From the NCBI GenBank assembly GCA_000433335.1, contig HF996714.1:1-6843 (forward strand): a DNA stretch of 6,843 nucleotides, given 5' to 3'. Each line of letters begins with the position of its first letter. Within the stretch, counting starts at the first letter, position 1. Shown one piece after another: positions 1-6,814 of this stretch. The DNA is from Clostridium sp. CAG:1219. Its GTDB lineage: Bacteria > Bacillota > Clostridia > TANB77 > CAG-465. The position numbers were made by a program, and so were the translations under genes. The notes under the pieces are model-generated. The model was given only the letters and a program-made list of their open reading frames with translations, had not been told where the DNA came from and did no database searches.

Positions 1-770
1 ATAATTCCATTTAAAAATTTCTTATATTCATCATCTTTAAAATTAATCCTTTTACTTTCAATAAAAAGTTCTTCTATGCTGATAATCTTATCTAACATTT
101 CCTCATATTGTAATTTTAAAAAGTCATATAATTTAATTGAGTCATCTATTTTAAATTCACCTGTTTTTAGTCTTTCAAGCTCAACCATGACAGCGCCACA
201 ACCTATTTTTTTACCTATATCATTTATTAAACTTCTTATATACGTACCTTTTGTGCAAGACACTACCATTGAAACCTCATTTTTAGTAAGATCTACTTCT
301 ATATTTGATATATCAAATACTTCTATATCTCTTGGTTCTAGTTCTACACTCTTTCCCTCTCTTGCATAAGAGTACAACTTTTTTCCATCAACTTTTATAG
401 CGCTATACATTGGTGGAAGTTGTTTTTGTTTTCCTATAAAACGTTTTATTCTCTCTTTAATGTATATCTCATCTTTTGGAACAATTGAGGCAAATACAAT
501 TCTACCTGTAATATCGTAAGTATCAGTTTCTACACCAAGTAGCATTTTAGTTTTATATACTTTATTTTCTGCTGTTAGTGTATCAGAAAGTTTTGTTGCC
601 TCTCCTATACATATTGGTAAAACACCTGTTGCAATTGGATCAAGTGTGCCTGTATGTCCAACTTTTACATTTGGAAAAATTTTCCTTATTACATCTACAA
701 CATCATGTGATGTGATTCCTTGAGGTTTATCTATATTTAAAACTCCATTTTTAACCTGCGAAATCATCAT
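1..770 (-). CDS. truB: tRNA pseudouridine(55) synthase TruB (3' end outside window)
   Basis: This gene converts uridine 55 in the T-loop of tRNAs to pseudouridine in the cytoplasm. My reading gives 256 codons without a stop up to the window edge, so the protein is truncated only by the window; the family is usually about 290–310 aa, so the C-terminal PUA-like part is missing. Visible TruB signatures are GVLNIDKPQGITSHD (residues 9–23), the catalytic loop GHTGTLDPIATG (38–49) with the predicted nucleophile Asp44, PPMYSAIKVDGKKLYSYAREG (119–139), CTKGTYIRSL (172–181) and ELERLKTGEF (197–206). Two ATG codons stand in tandem (768–770 and 765–767). An AGGGG ribosome binding site at 780–784, 9 nt before the first ATG, favours that one. 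The start lies inside the end of nrnA (20-nt overlap), so translation is probably coupled. The identification is very secure. Confidence 0.96.
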   Translation of the reverse strand, partial: MMISQVKNGVLNIDKPQGITSHDVVDVIRKIFPNVKVGHTGTLDPIATGVLPICIGEATKLSDTLTAENKVYKTKMLLGVETDTYDITGRIVFASIVPKDEIYIKERIKRFIGKQKQLPPMYSAIKVDGKKLYSYAREGKSVELEPRDIEVFDISNIEVDLTKNEVSMVVSCTKGTYIRSLINDIGKKIGCGAVMVELERLKTGEFKIDDSIKLYDFLKLQYEEMLDKIISIEELFIESKRINFKDDEYKKFLNGI

Positions 771-1725
771 TTAGCTTCACCCCTATATAATCTAGCAATT
801 TCTTTTTTTCTTCTTCATAAGTACTTCCATCAATATTCATAGTAAATCCAGCAGCTCTTTTGTGACCGCCACCGCCAAATTTTATTGCAACGTCAGCGAT
901 GTCTACTTTTCCACCAGATCTCATACTAACTTTAAGTTCCCCTGTACTCTTTTCTCTAACGTATATTGCGACTTCTGTGCCAGAAACTGCTCTTAAATAG
1001 TTAGTCATTCCCTCTGCATCTTCATCGTCCACATCATAAGAGGAAATTGTTTTATAATCTATAAAAGTATATCTAACCATAGAATCATAATACTTTTCCA
1101 TTCTCTCTATTGCACTTTTTATTAAATACAATTTTCCCTCAGACATAGTATCATTTATCATTTTACAAATATATGAGAAATCCGCCCCAGCTTCTATTAA
1201 TTTTGCAGCTATCATATATGTTGATGGTTTAGTAGAAGAATAATTAAAACTTCCTGTATCAGTCATAATTCCCATATATAAAAAACTTGCTATATTCTCA
1301 TCTATTTCTACATTTAGCTCATTTATAAAATTATATACAAGTTCACTTGCTGCTGGAAGTTCTTGGTCAACTACACTAACATCTACATAATCTTTATCTT
1401 TAACATGATGATCAATTAAGACTGTTCTATTGGCTTTTGAAAAACCTTCTTCTCCAATTGCGATTCTTTCTTTTGAACTTGAATCAACACAAATAAGTAA
1501 ATCATATTTTTCTTCTTCAACATGATCTTTGGCTTCATTTATAAAAGGCAAAAAGCTAAATGTTTTAGAATATTTTGTTAAAATAGGTTTTACATCTTTT
1601 CCCATCTTTTTTAAAGCAAGATAAACAGCAAAAGTAGAACCTATAGAATCACCGTCAGGATTTATATGGCCTGAAACATAAATATTATTTGCATTTTTTA
1701 CTTCCTCTATTATTTTCTCAAACAT
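751..1725 (-). CDS. nrnA: DHH/DHHA1 phosphoesterase, NrnA-type (nanoRNase / pAp phosphatase / c-di-AMP-linked)
   Basis: A 324-aa DHH-DHHA1 protein of the usual single-subunit NrnA length. The DHH domain shows motif I GHINPDGDSIGS (19–30), motif II with Asp81 in LLICVDSSS, the defining motif III IDHHV with Asp105-His106-His107, and motif IV GIMTDTGSF (152–160). Together these ligate two metal ions, usually manganese. The C-terminal DHHA1 domain has GGGGHKRAAG (284–293), which binds substrate. Characterised relatives degrade RNA oligomers of 2–5 nt to mononucleotides, dephosphorylate pAp, and in some cases hydrolyse pApA or cyclic dinucleotides; which activity dominates here cannot be read from sequence. 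There is no membrane segment or PAS/GGDEF module, so it is not a GdpP-type enzyme. The start is supported by AAGGGGAG at 1733–1740, 7 nt upstream. It lies 16 nt after rbfA and overlaps truB by 20 nt, the typical order in Clostridia. Confidence 0.94.
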   Translation of the reverse strand: MFEKIIEEVKNANNIYVSGHINPDGDSIGSTFAVYLALKKMGKDVKPILTKYSKTFSFLPFINEAKDHVEEEKYDLLICVDSSSKERIAIGEEGFSKANRTVLIDHHVKDKDYVDVSVVDQELPAASELVYNFINELNVEIDENIASFLYMGIMTDTGSFNYSSTKPSTYMIAAKLIEAGADFSYICKMINDTMSEGKLYLIKSAIERMEKYYDSMVRYTFIDYKTISSYDVDDEDAEGMTNYLRAVSGTEVAIYVREKSTGELKVSMRSGGKVDIADVAIKFGGGGHKRAAGFTMNIDGSTYEEEKKKLLDYIGVKLNDDFAG

Positions 1726-1741
1726 TTAGCATCTCCCCTTC

Positions 1742-2107
1742 TTAGTTGTTTTTCATTTCTCTTGTTTTCTCATCATTTTTGATTACTTCATCTATTATTT
1801 TATCCATTCTTGCGCCATAATTCATAGAGTCATCAATTTTGAATGTTATATCAGGTATTAATCTTAATTTTACCTTTTTAGATAAAGAGTTCTTAATAAA
1901 TCCTGTAGAAGATTTTAATCCTTCTAGTACTTTTTCAGGATTTTTTCCAAATACACTAACATATACAGTAGCATATTTTTGGTCAGGTGTAATATTTACA
2001 TCTGTAACTGATATAAGACCTGATACTTCCTTATTTTTAACTTCATAATTTATAATATTACTTAGAGCAAGTTTTACATCTTGCTCTAATCTTTCTTTTC
2101 TTTGCAT
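1742..2107 (-). CDS. rbfA: 30S ribosome-binding factor RbfA
   Basis: RbfA is a small KH-fold factor that binds the immature 30S subunit near the 5' end of 16S rRNA (helix 1) and supports late maturation and cold adaptation. The 121-aa protein starts MQRKERLEQD and carries the family pattern GLISVTDVNITPDQKYATVYVSV (30–52), the STGFIK helix turn (68–72, where many relatives have an AxG kink), and the signature RLIPDITFKIDDSMNYGARMDKII (82–105). I chose ATG 2105–2107 because it matches the usual family N-terminus and has an AGAGG site at 2117–2121 with 9-nt spacing. The open frame extends to an ATG at 2149, but the 14 extra residues would overlap infB and look unrelated to RbfA. The stop codon of infB is one nucleotide before this start, and the ribosome binding site lies inside the last codons of infB, so coupling is likely. 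Confidence 0.94.
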   Translation of the reverse strand: MQRKERLEQDVKLALSNIINYEVKNKEVSGLISVTDVNITPDQKYATVYVSVFGKNPEKVLEGLKSSTGFIKNSLSKKVKLRLIPDITFKIDDSMNYGARMDKIIDEVIKNDEKTREMKNN

Positions 2108-2108
2108 A

Positions 2109-4763
2109 TTACTTTTCCTCTTCCATCTCGAAACATTCGAAGATATCACCTTCTTTTATGTCACTAAATTTTTCAAGTTTAATACCACATTCATAACCTT
2201 CGGCAACCTCACGAACATCATCTTTTTCACGTTTTAGAGAATCAATTTTTATATCTAATAATACAATAGAATCTCTTACAAGTCTTACAGATGCATTTCT
2301 TACTATTTTTCCAGATTTTACGTAACATCCTGCTACTATTCCTACATCTGTTAATTTAAACACTTTTCTTACCTCAGCCACACCAAGTTGTATCTCTTTA
2401 TATTTTTTAGGTTTCAATCCATTTAATGCCTTTTGAACATCGTCAATTGCATCGTATATTACACGATAAAGCCTCATATCAACTTTTTCTTTATCTGCTT
2501 GTTTTTGAGCTTCATGTTCTGGGCGCACATTAAATCCTATTATAATTGCATTAGATACTGATGCTAGTGTAACATCACTCTCTTTAATTCCACCAGTTGA
2601 AGCATGTAAAATTCTTACTCTTACCTCTTCTGTTGAAAGTTTCTCTAAAGATTCTTTTAAGGCTTCAACAGATCCTTGTACATCTGCTTTTATTATAATA
2701 TTTAACTCCTTAATTTGACCTTCTTTTATTTTGCCAAATAGATCATCAAGAGTTACTTTTGAGCCTTGTTTTATAAGTTTTGCTCTTTGTTCAGCTTTCT
2801 TCTTTTGAACAAGTTGTTTTGCCATTTTTTCATCGTCGACTTCATAGAAAAGGTCACCTGTGTGAGGCATTTCTTGAAGTCCTAATATCTCTACAGGGGT
2901 TGAAGGACCCGCAGCTTTTACTTTTCTTCCCCTATCATCCTTCATAGCACGTACTTTTCCAATTACATCACCAACTACAATAGTATCGCCAACATTTAAC
3001 TGACCCCTTTGTACTAACATAGAAACTAAAATACCAGATGATTTATCAAGTCTTGCTTCAAGTACTGTACCTTTAGATTGTTTATTAGGATTTGCTTTTA
3101 AATCTTTCATTTCTGCTACGAGTAATACCATTTCAAGTAATTGATCTATTCCTTGACCTGTTAGTGCTGATATAGGAACACAAATTGTATCTCCTCCCCA
3201 TTCTTCAGCTACAAGGCCAACATTCATTAATTCTCTTTTAACTCTATCTACATCTGCAGTTGGTTTATCTATTTTATTTATAGCTACTATAATTGAAACA
3301 CCAGCAGCTTTTGCATGATCAATAGCTTCAATTGTTTGTGGCTTTATTCCATCATCTGCTGCAACAACTATTATTGCAATATCAGTAACTTGTGCTCCTC
3401 TTGCACGCATAGCAGTAAATGCTTCATGTCCAGGAGTATCTAAAAAGCATATCTCCCTATCTTTACATTTTACTTTATATGCTCCTATATGTTGAGTAAT
3501 TCCACCAGCTTCTTTTGAAACTACATTTTCACTTCTTATTTTATCTAGTAATGATGTTTTACCATGATCTACGTGTCCCATTACTACAACTATAGGAGGT
3601 CTTGGAACTAAATCTTTTTCATCATCTTCAGAATTATCAAATAAGATATCTTCTTCACTTACTTCTACTTGTTTTTCTGCAGTTATTCCAAATTCTTGTG
3701 ATATCAAAAATGCTGTATCAAAGTCAATTTCTTGGTTTACTGTTGCCATAATTCCAAGTGAAAACAATTTTTTAATTATTTCAGAGGCTTGTTTTTTTAT
3801 TGCTTCTGCAAAAAACTTAACTGTCATAACTTCTGGAAGTTTAACTTCTGTCATAGGAATTATTTTTGTTTGATTTAATGTCTGTTTTGGATTTTTCTTC
3901 TTTTGAGAAGATGCACGTCTCCTTGAAAGATCTGTATCTCTTTCATATAAATCAAGCATTCCTGAATCTGAGTCTACTTCCATTCCTCTTAATTTTGAAG
4001 TAGCAACTCTTGAGTGTTGTTCTCTTAATTTATTTTTATCTAGTTTTTCTTTTTTATTTTCATTTCCTCTTGATTCGTATTTTTTCTTATCTATTTGATT
4101 AGAAGAATATTCTCTTTGTTCTTTAGTTTCTACTGGAGCTGAAGACGTTTGCTTCATAAACTTATTAACTTGATAAGATGTATTATCTCTATTTTCATAA
4201 GGTTTTCTTACTCCACCATTTTGTCTATTTTGATTATTAAATGGTCTATTATTATTTCCTCTATCTTCCCTATTAAAAGGTTTAGAGTAATTTGTATTTC
4301 TATTTGAAGAAGTGTTTCTTCTTTGTTCGTAATTTTTATTAGAATTTTGGGTACGGAAAGAATCACTTGCAACATTTTTATTTGCAACCGTATTCGTATT
4401 AGAATTTACATTATTTCTCTCATTTTTTTCTTGAGAAGTATTTGGTTTTATTACTTCTTTTGGCTTTTCAGGTTCTACTGGTTTGCCATTTCTTGTTATT
4501 ACTACAGGAGGTCTATTATTTCCAAACCTAGATCTATTGTTATAATTTGTTTTTTTAGGTGCAACAACACCAAGACCTTGTTTATCATAACGTGTACTAT
4601 TTTTTTGAGTGTCAACAGTTTGATGCGTTTTTCTTACTTCTCCTGATATATTCGTAGTTATTTGTTCTACTTCACTTTTTTGTCCAGTAGTGTTTATAAC
4701 CTTTACGTTTCTTCTTATTATATGCATTCCTGCTTTGTTGTTTTCATTTAATTCTTTACCCAT
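2109..4763 (-). CDS. infB: Translation initiation factor IF-2
   Basis: IF2 is the GTPase that places initiator fMet-tRNA on the 30S subunit and promotes 50S joining. The 884-aa protein has a low-complexity, presumably disordered N-terminal region (about 1–300), very rich in Asn, Arg and Lys between 110 and 200. One IF2_N module follows at about 305–360 ([20 protein letters not shown] onward). The G domain begins at about 388, with G1 GHVDHGKT (396–403), G2 within [10 protein letters not shown] (420–429), G3 DTPGH (442–446), G4 NKID (496–499) and G5 SAL (532–534). Domain II follows from about 565, then the linker and domain III (about 685–775, with [10 protein letters not shown]) and the C-terminal fMet-tRNA-binding domain (about 790–884). 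The start ATG has AAGGAAG at 4770–4776, 6 nt upstream. The usual first IF2_N-like helix bundle at the extreme N-terminus is not recognisable. It lies 40 nt after rnpM, with no ylxQ between. Confidence 0.97.
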   Translation of the reverse strand: MGKELNENNKAGMHIIRRNVKVINTTGQKSEVEQITTNISGEVRKTHQTVDTQKNSTRYDKQGLGVVAPKKTNYNNRSRFGNNRPPVVITRNGKPVEPEKPKEVIKPNTSQEKNERNNVNSNTNTVANKNVASDSFRTQNSNKNYEQRRNTSSNRNTNYSKPFNREDRGNNNRPFNNQNRQNGGVRKPYENRDNTSYQVNKFMKQTSSAPVETKEQREYSSNQIDKKKYESRGNENKKEKLDKNKLREQHSRVATSKLRGMEVDSDSGMLDLYERDTDLSRRRASSQKKKNPKQTLNQTKIIPMTEVKLPEVMTVKFFAEAIKKQASEIIKKLFSLGIMATVNQEIDFDTAFLISQEFGITAEKQVEVSEEDILFDNSEDDEKDLVPRPPIVVVMGHVDHGKTSLLDKIRSENVVSKEAGGITQHIGAYKVKCKDREICFLDTPGHEAFTAMRARGAQVTDIAIIVVAADDGIKPQTIEAIDHAKAAGVSIIVAINKIDKPTADVDRVKRELMNVGLVAEEWGGDTICVPISALTGQGIDQLLEMVLLVAEMKDLKANPNKQSKGTVLEARLDKSSGILVSMLVQRGQLNVGDTIVVGDVIGKVRAMKDDRGRKVKAAGPSTPVEILGLQEMPHTGDLFYEVDDEKMAKQLVQKKKAEQRAKLIKQGSKVTLDDLFGKIKEGQIKELNIIIKADVQGSVEALKESLEKLSTEEVRVRILHASTGGIKESDVTLASVSNAIIIGFNVRPEHEAQKQADKEKVDMRLYRVIYDAIDDVQKALNGLKPKKYKEIQLGVAEVRKVFKLTDVGIVAGCYVKSGKIVRNASVRLVRDSIVLLDIKIDSLKREKDDVREVAEGYECGIKLEKFSDIKEGDIFECFEMEEEK

Positions 4764-4803
4764 ATTCTACTTCCTTTTCTTATATCAAATAATTTATTTT
4801 TTA

Positions 4804-5049
4804 TCATTTAATATCATTTAAAGCTTTTTCTATGCTTTCCATATCTATATTGCTTTTTATATTTATTTTTTTCTTTTGACTTAATTTTATGAATTTATTT
4901 ATACAATTTTCATTGTTACAAAAGTAAATTGCTCTTGAATTTATCTTTTGATTTTTATCTATAATCGCTTTTCCCTCTATACTAACTATTCTAATTAAGT
5001 TTTTCTTTTCATCTCTTTTTTTACATACTACACAACTTCTTGTTGGCAT
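4804..5049 (-). CDS. rnpM: YlxR-family RNA-binding protein (RnpM, proposed RNase P modulator)
   Basis: A small basic YlxR-family (DUF448) protein of 81 aa, slightly shorter than the typical 90 or so. The N-terminal signature TRSCVVCKKRDEKKNLIRIV (3–22) is clear, followed by a strand with VDP-like IIDKNQK (29–35) and a C-terminal Lys-rich helix. The family's GRGAY(V/L)C motif appears in altered form as SRAIYFC (38–44). Cys6, Cys9, Cys44 and Cys49 form two pairs (CxxC and CxxxxC) that could bind a metal, which is inference only. In Bacillus subtilis the family member was reported to bind and modulate RNase P, hence the name RnpM; older work describes a nucleoid- or RNA-binding role. The start ATG has AGGTGG at 5054–5059 with a short 4-nt spacer, overlapping the nusA stop. 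The gene is 8 nt after nusA, its conserved place in this operon. Stop is TGA. Confidence 0.9.
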   Translation of the reverse strand: MPTRSCVVCKKRDEKKNLIRIVSIEGKAIIDKNQKINSRAIYFCNNENCINKFIKLSQKKKINIKSNIDMESIEKALNDIK

Positions 5050-5057
5050 AAGTCCAC

Positions 5058-6122
5058 CTACTCAACAATTACATCTTTTATCATTGTTTCAGTTTTTATA
5101 TCTATCTTCCATCCTGTAAGTATTGCTGCAAGTCTAACATTTTGACCGCCTGCTCCTATCGCATAAGAAAGGGCTTCATCTGGAACAACTACTGTAGCTG
5201 TTTTTTCTTCATCATTTATATCTATAGCAAGTATTGGAGCTGGTGATAAAGCATTTATAATAAAGCTTGGAACATCCTCACTGTATGGAACTACATCAAT
5301 TTTTTCTCCACCAAGTTCGTCTATAATTGGTTGAATTCTAATACCTTTTTTACCAACTAAACTTCCAACTGGATCTATATTTTCATCATTTGACCATACG
5401 GCTACTTTTGTTCTACTACCTGCTTCACGTGCAACGGATTTAATTTCTACTATTCCATCTATAATTTCTGGTATTTCAAGTTCAAATAACTTTTTAACAA
5501 AATTTGGTGACTTTCTTGATAAAACTATTTGTGGTCCAAATTTTCCTGATTCTGTAACACTTTCAACATAAGCTTTTATTCTTTGATGAGTTTGTAATTG
5601 TTCGCCTTTTACTTGTTCTTTCGTTGGAATTAAAGCTTCAACTCTTCCAAGATCAACTATAGTCCCAAATTTATCTGTTCTTTGTACAACACCTATAACT
5701 ATTTGTCCTTCTTTATCTGCATATTGTGTGTAAACTAAATTTCTTTCAGCCTCACGTAATCTTTGAACTATTATTTGTTTTCCAGCAACTGCAGCAATTC
5801 TACCAAAATTTTTAGGTGTTACTTCTATATTTACAGTGTCTCCTATTTTTGCTCTTTTAGAAATTTTCTTTGCTTCTTCTAAGTCAATTTCAACATTAGG
5901 ATCCTCAACATTTTTTACTACTTGCTTTACAGCACATACTTTAATTGAATTCTCATCAATTTTAATTAATATGTCCTCATTTGTTTCGTAATTTTTTCTA
6001 TATGCTGCCTCAAGTGCCATTTTCAAAGATTCTATTAAATATTCCTTAGTTATTCCTTTTTCTTCATAAATTTGATCAATAGCATTAAATAATTCTTTTG
6101 GACTTATTTTTTCACTTTTCAT
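5058..6122 (-). CDS. nusA: Transcription termination/antitermination factor NusA
   Basis: NusA binds RNA polymerase and nascent RNA and modulates pausing, intrinsic termination and antitermination. At 354 aa it has the Bacillota architecture without C-terminal acidic repeats. In order: N-terminal RNA-polymerase-binding domain (about 1–125, LFNAIDQIYEEKGI at 11–24 and LKMALEAAYRKNY at 33–45), S1 domain (about 136–203, GVVQR…VDLGRVEALIP), KH1 (about 228–285, with DPVGSLVGKKGIRIQ at 250–264 and GKKG as its GxxG loop), and KH2 (about 300–348, AIGAGGQNVRLAA at 321–333, then LTGWKIDIKTE). The KH2 loop is GAGG, lacking the basic residue commonly found as GKKG or GREG. The start ATG has AGGGGG at 6132–6137, 9 nt upstream, immediately after the rimP stop. 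There is a 16-nt gap from rimP and an 8-nt gap to rnpM, so it is part of one transcription unit. Confidence 0.97.
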   Translation of the reverse strand: MKSEKISPKELFNAIDQIYEEKGITKEYLIESLKMALEAAYRKNYETNEDILIKIDENSIKVCAVKQVVKNVEDPNVEIDLEEAKKISKRAKIGDTVNIEVTPKNFGRIAAVAGKQIIVQRLREAERNLVYTQYADKEGQIVIGVVQRTDKFGTIVDLGRVEALIPTKEQVKGEQLQTHQRIKAYVESVTESGKFGPQIVLSRKSPNFVKKLFELEIPEIIDGIVEIKSVAREAGSRTKVAVWSNDENIDPVGSLVGKKGIRIQPIIDELGGEKIDVVPYSEDVPSFIINALSPAPILAIDINDEEKTATVVVPDEALSYAIGAGGQNVRLAAILTGWKIDIKTETMIKDVIVE

Positions 6123-6138
6123 TTTCTTATTCCCCCTA

Positions 6139-6654
6139 CTAAAACTTCTTAAGTTCGTTTATATTTACTCCATCATCATCTTTTAAAACTTTTGAAAAAT
6201 CATATGTTGTGTGTGCTGATGCAATATCATCTATTTTTATTTTATATTCTTTTTCTAAATAATCAACAACTATACTTTTTTCTTCTTCATCAACATTTTT
6301 TAAAGTTGCTACTATTTCTTTTCCAAATTCTTGTTTTTTATACATTTTTAAATATATTTCTTTTCCAATATATTTTTTATAAAGACGTATGTTTTTTAAT
6401 TGTCTTTCTAGTCCTGGAGATGACACTTCTAATACATATTCGTCACTTATTTTCTTATCAACAATATCTTCTACTTCTTTACTAATTAATTCACAATCAT
6501 CAACTGATACAACACCATTTTCTTTATCTAAAACTATTCTAAAAACATTTCCATTTGCCTCTTTTACAAATTCAATATATTCTATGTCAAAGCCATTATT
6601 TTTAGCTATGTTTTCAATGCTATTTTCTAATTCTTCAGATATTTTTAAGCTCAA
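6139..6654 (-). CDS. rimP: Ribosome maturation factor RimP, TTG start
   Basis: RimP is a cytoplasmic assembly factor for the 30S subunit, needed for early S12 and central pseudoknot formation. The 171-aa protein has the N-terminal alpha/beta domain (about 6–84) with the hallmark YVLEVSSPGLERQL (73–86), followed by the C-terminal SH3-like barrel (about 88–152, containing LYKKYIGKEIYL). Length is normal to slightly long for the family (about 150–160). The start codon is TTG at 6652–6654. An in-frame TAG lies only one codon further upstream (6658–6660), and the next in-frame Met codon is around residue 104, past the conserved domain, so TTG is effectively forced. AGGGGG at 6664–6669 with a 9-nt spacer supports it. 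It is the first gene of the operon, preceded by a promoter and a structured leader with a short overlapping reading frame. Confidence 0.95.
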   Translation of the reverse strand: MSLKISEELENSIENIAKNNGFDIEYIEFVKEANGNVFRIVLDKENGVVSVDDCELISKEVEDIVDKKISDEYVLEVSSPGLERQLKNIRLYKKYIGKEIYLKMYKKQEFGKEIVATLKNVDEEEKSIVVDYLEKEYKIKIDDIASAHTTYDFSKVLKDDDGVNINELKKF

Positions 6655-6695
6655 GTTCTAATACCCCCTATATACACAAGTGAGAGGATTTTCAT
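6651..6695 (-). CDS. Possible 14-aa leader peptide overlapping the rimP start
   Basis: A short open frame encodes MKILSLVYIGGIRT and ends with TGA at 6651–6653. That TGA overlaps the TTG start of rimP as TTGA, the arrangement seen in translationally coupled gene pairs. The ATG (6693–6695) lies in the loop of the leader hairpin. The nearest purine-rich sequence, GGTGAG about 5 nt upstream (with AGGG immediately before), lies in the 5' arm of that stem, so a ribosome would have to open the hairpin to start. I know no homologue, and 14 codons can stay open by chance. The overlap with the rimP start and the position of the ATG are seen directly; any attenuator or coupling role is inference. Confidence 0.3.
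   Translation of the reverse strand: MKILSLVYIGGIRT
6664..6669 (-). promoter_or_regulatory. Ribosome binding site of rimP
   Basis: AGGGGG, 9 nt before the TTG start of rimP. It pairs with the 16S anti-Shine-Dalgarno CCUCC through a central G-U wobble. It decides the TTG start, because no other in-frame start is possible upstream. It sits about 10 nt downstream of the leader hairpin and inside codons 9–11 of the short upstream reading frame, so both structure and leader translation could affect access to it. Confidence 0.8.
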
Positions 6696-6705
6696 ACCCT
6701 CTCAC
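6680..6705 (-). other. Leader RNA hairpin upstream of rimP
   Basis: In the transcript, GTGAGAGG (6705–6698) pairs perfectly with CCTCTCAC (6687–6680). The stem can extend inward by one G-U pair and outward by two G-U pairs, giving 8 to 11 pairs around an 8–10 nt loop that contains ATGAAAA. No U-tract follows, so it is not an intrinsic terminator. It begins about 10 nt after the predicted transcription start and ends about 10 nt before the rimP ribosome binding site. It may stabilise the 5' end or act as a protein- or translation-responsive element; the function is unknown. Confidence 0.7.
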
Positions 6706-6722
6706 CCTAAAACGTTATATTA

Positions 6723-6751
6723 ATTATAACACTAAAACTGCTTACATGCAA
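6723..6751 (-). promoter_or_regulatory. Vegetative-type promoter of the rimP–truB operon
   Basis: The -10 element TATAAT (6728–6723) is a perfect match and is preceded by TG-T, making an extended -10 (TGTTATAAT). A weak -35, TTGCAT (6751–6746, 3 of 6 matches), stands exactly 17 nt upstream. Transcription would start near 6716, giving a leader of about 60 nt. The site lies between the upstream terminator and rimP, where the operon promoter is expected. It fits the housekeeping sigma factor. Confidence 0.8.
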
Positions 6752-6773
6752 TACTTTTTTTGTATTTTTTTGG

Positions 6774-6810
6774 AAAAAAGAAAAAAGACCTGACATTTGC
6801 CAAGTCTTTT
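6774..6810 (-). terminator. Rho-independent terminator of the gene upstream of rimP
   Basis: On the minus strand, AAAAGACTTGGC pairs with GTCAGGTCTTTT across an AAAT tetraloop. This gives 12 pairs including two G-U wobbles (stem 6783–6810), followed by TTTTTTCTTTTTT. On the plus strand the two wobbles become C-A mismatches and no long U-tract follows, so it works in the minus direction. It separates the preceding gene from the rimP operon promoter about 25–50 nt downstream. Confidence 0.88.
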
Positions 6811-6814
6811 AAAA

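Noticed and set aside
76..369. 97-codon plus-strand open frame
   Set aside because: It is antisense to truB, which has full family motifs across the same bases.
1839..2048. 69-codon plus-strand open frame
   Set aside because: It is antisense to rbfA with no independent support.
2108..2149. Upstream start for rbfA at 2149 (14 extra residues)
   Set aside because: It would overlap the end of infB, lacks similarity to RbfA N-termini, and the downstream ATG has a well-spaced ribosome binding site.
4382..4442. Repeated AAT/Asn-rich codons in infB as a DNA repeat array
   Set aside because: No regular period is visible; it is amino-acid low complexity rather than tandem repetition.
4323..4646. 107-codon plus-strand open frame opposite infB, rich in Ile, Phe and Tyr
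   Set aside because: It is antisense to the Asn/Arg/Lys-rich region of IF2; the hydrophobic look is the complement of AAT/AAA/AGA codons. No ribosome binding site or family resemblance.
6192..6661. Two plus-strand open frames (6192–6485 and 6389–6661), one resembling a hydrophobic membrane protein
   Set aside because: Both lie opposite rimP, whose Lys/Glu codons read as Phe/Leu/Ser on the other strand. No ribosome binding site, and rimP is clearly the real gene.
6680..6705. Leader hairpin as an intrinsic terminator or attenuator
   Set aside because: No U-tract follows on either strand, so it cannot act as an intrinsic terminator by itself.
6711..6730. AT-rich near-palindrome and AACGTT around the -10 and start site as an operator
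   Set aside because: Short self-complementary stretches are expected by chance in such AT-rich DNA, and there is no second copy.
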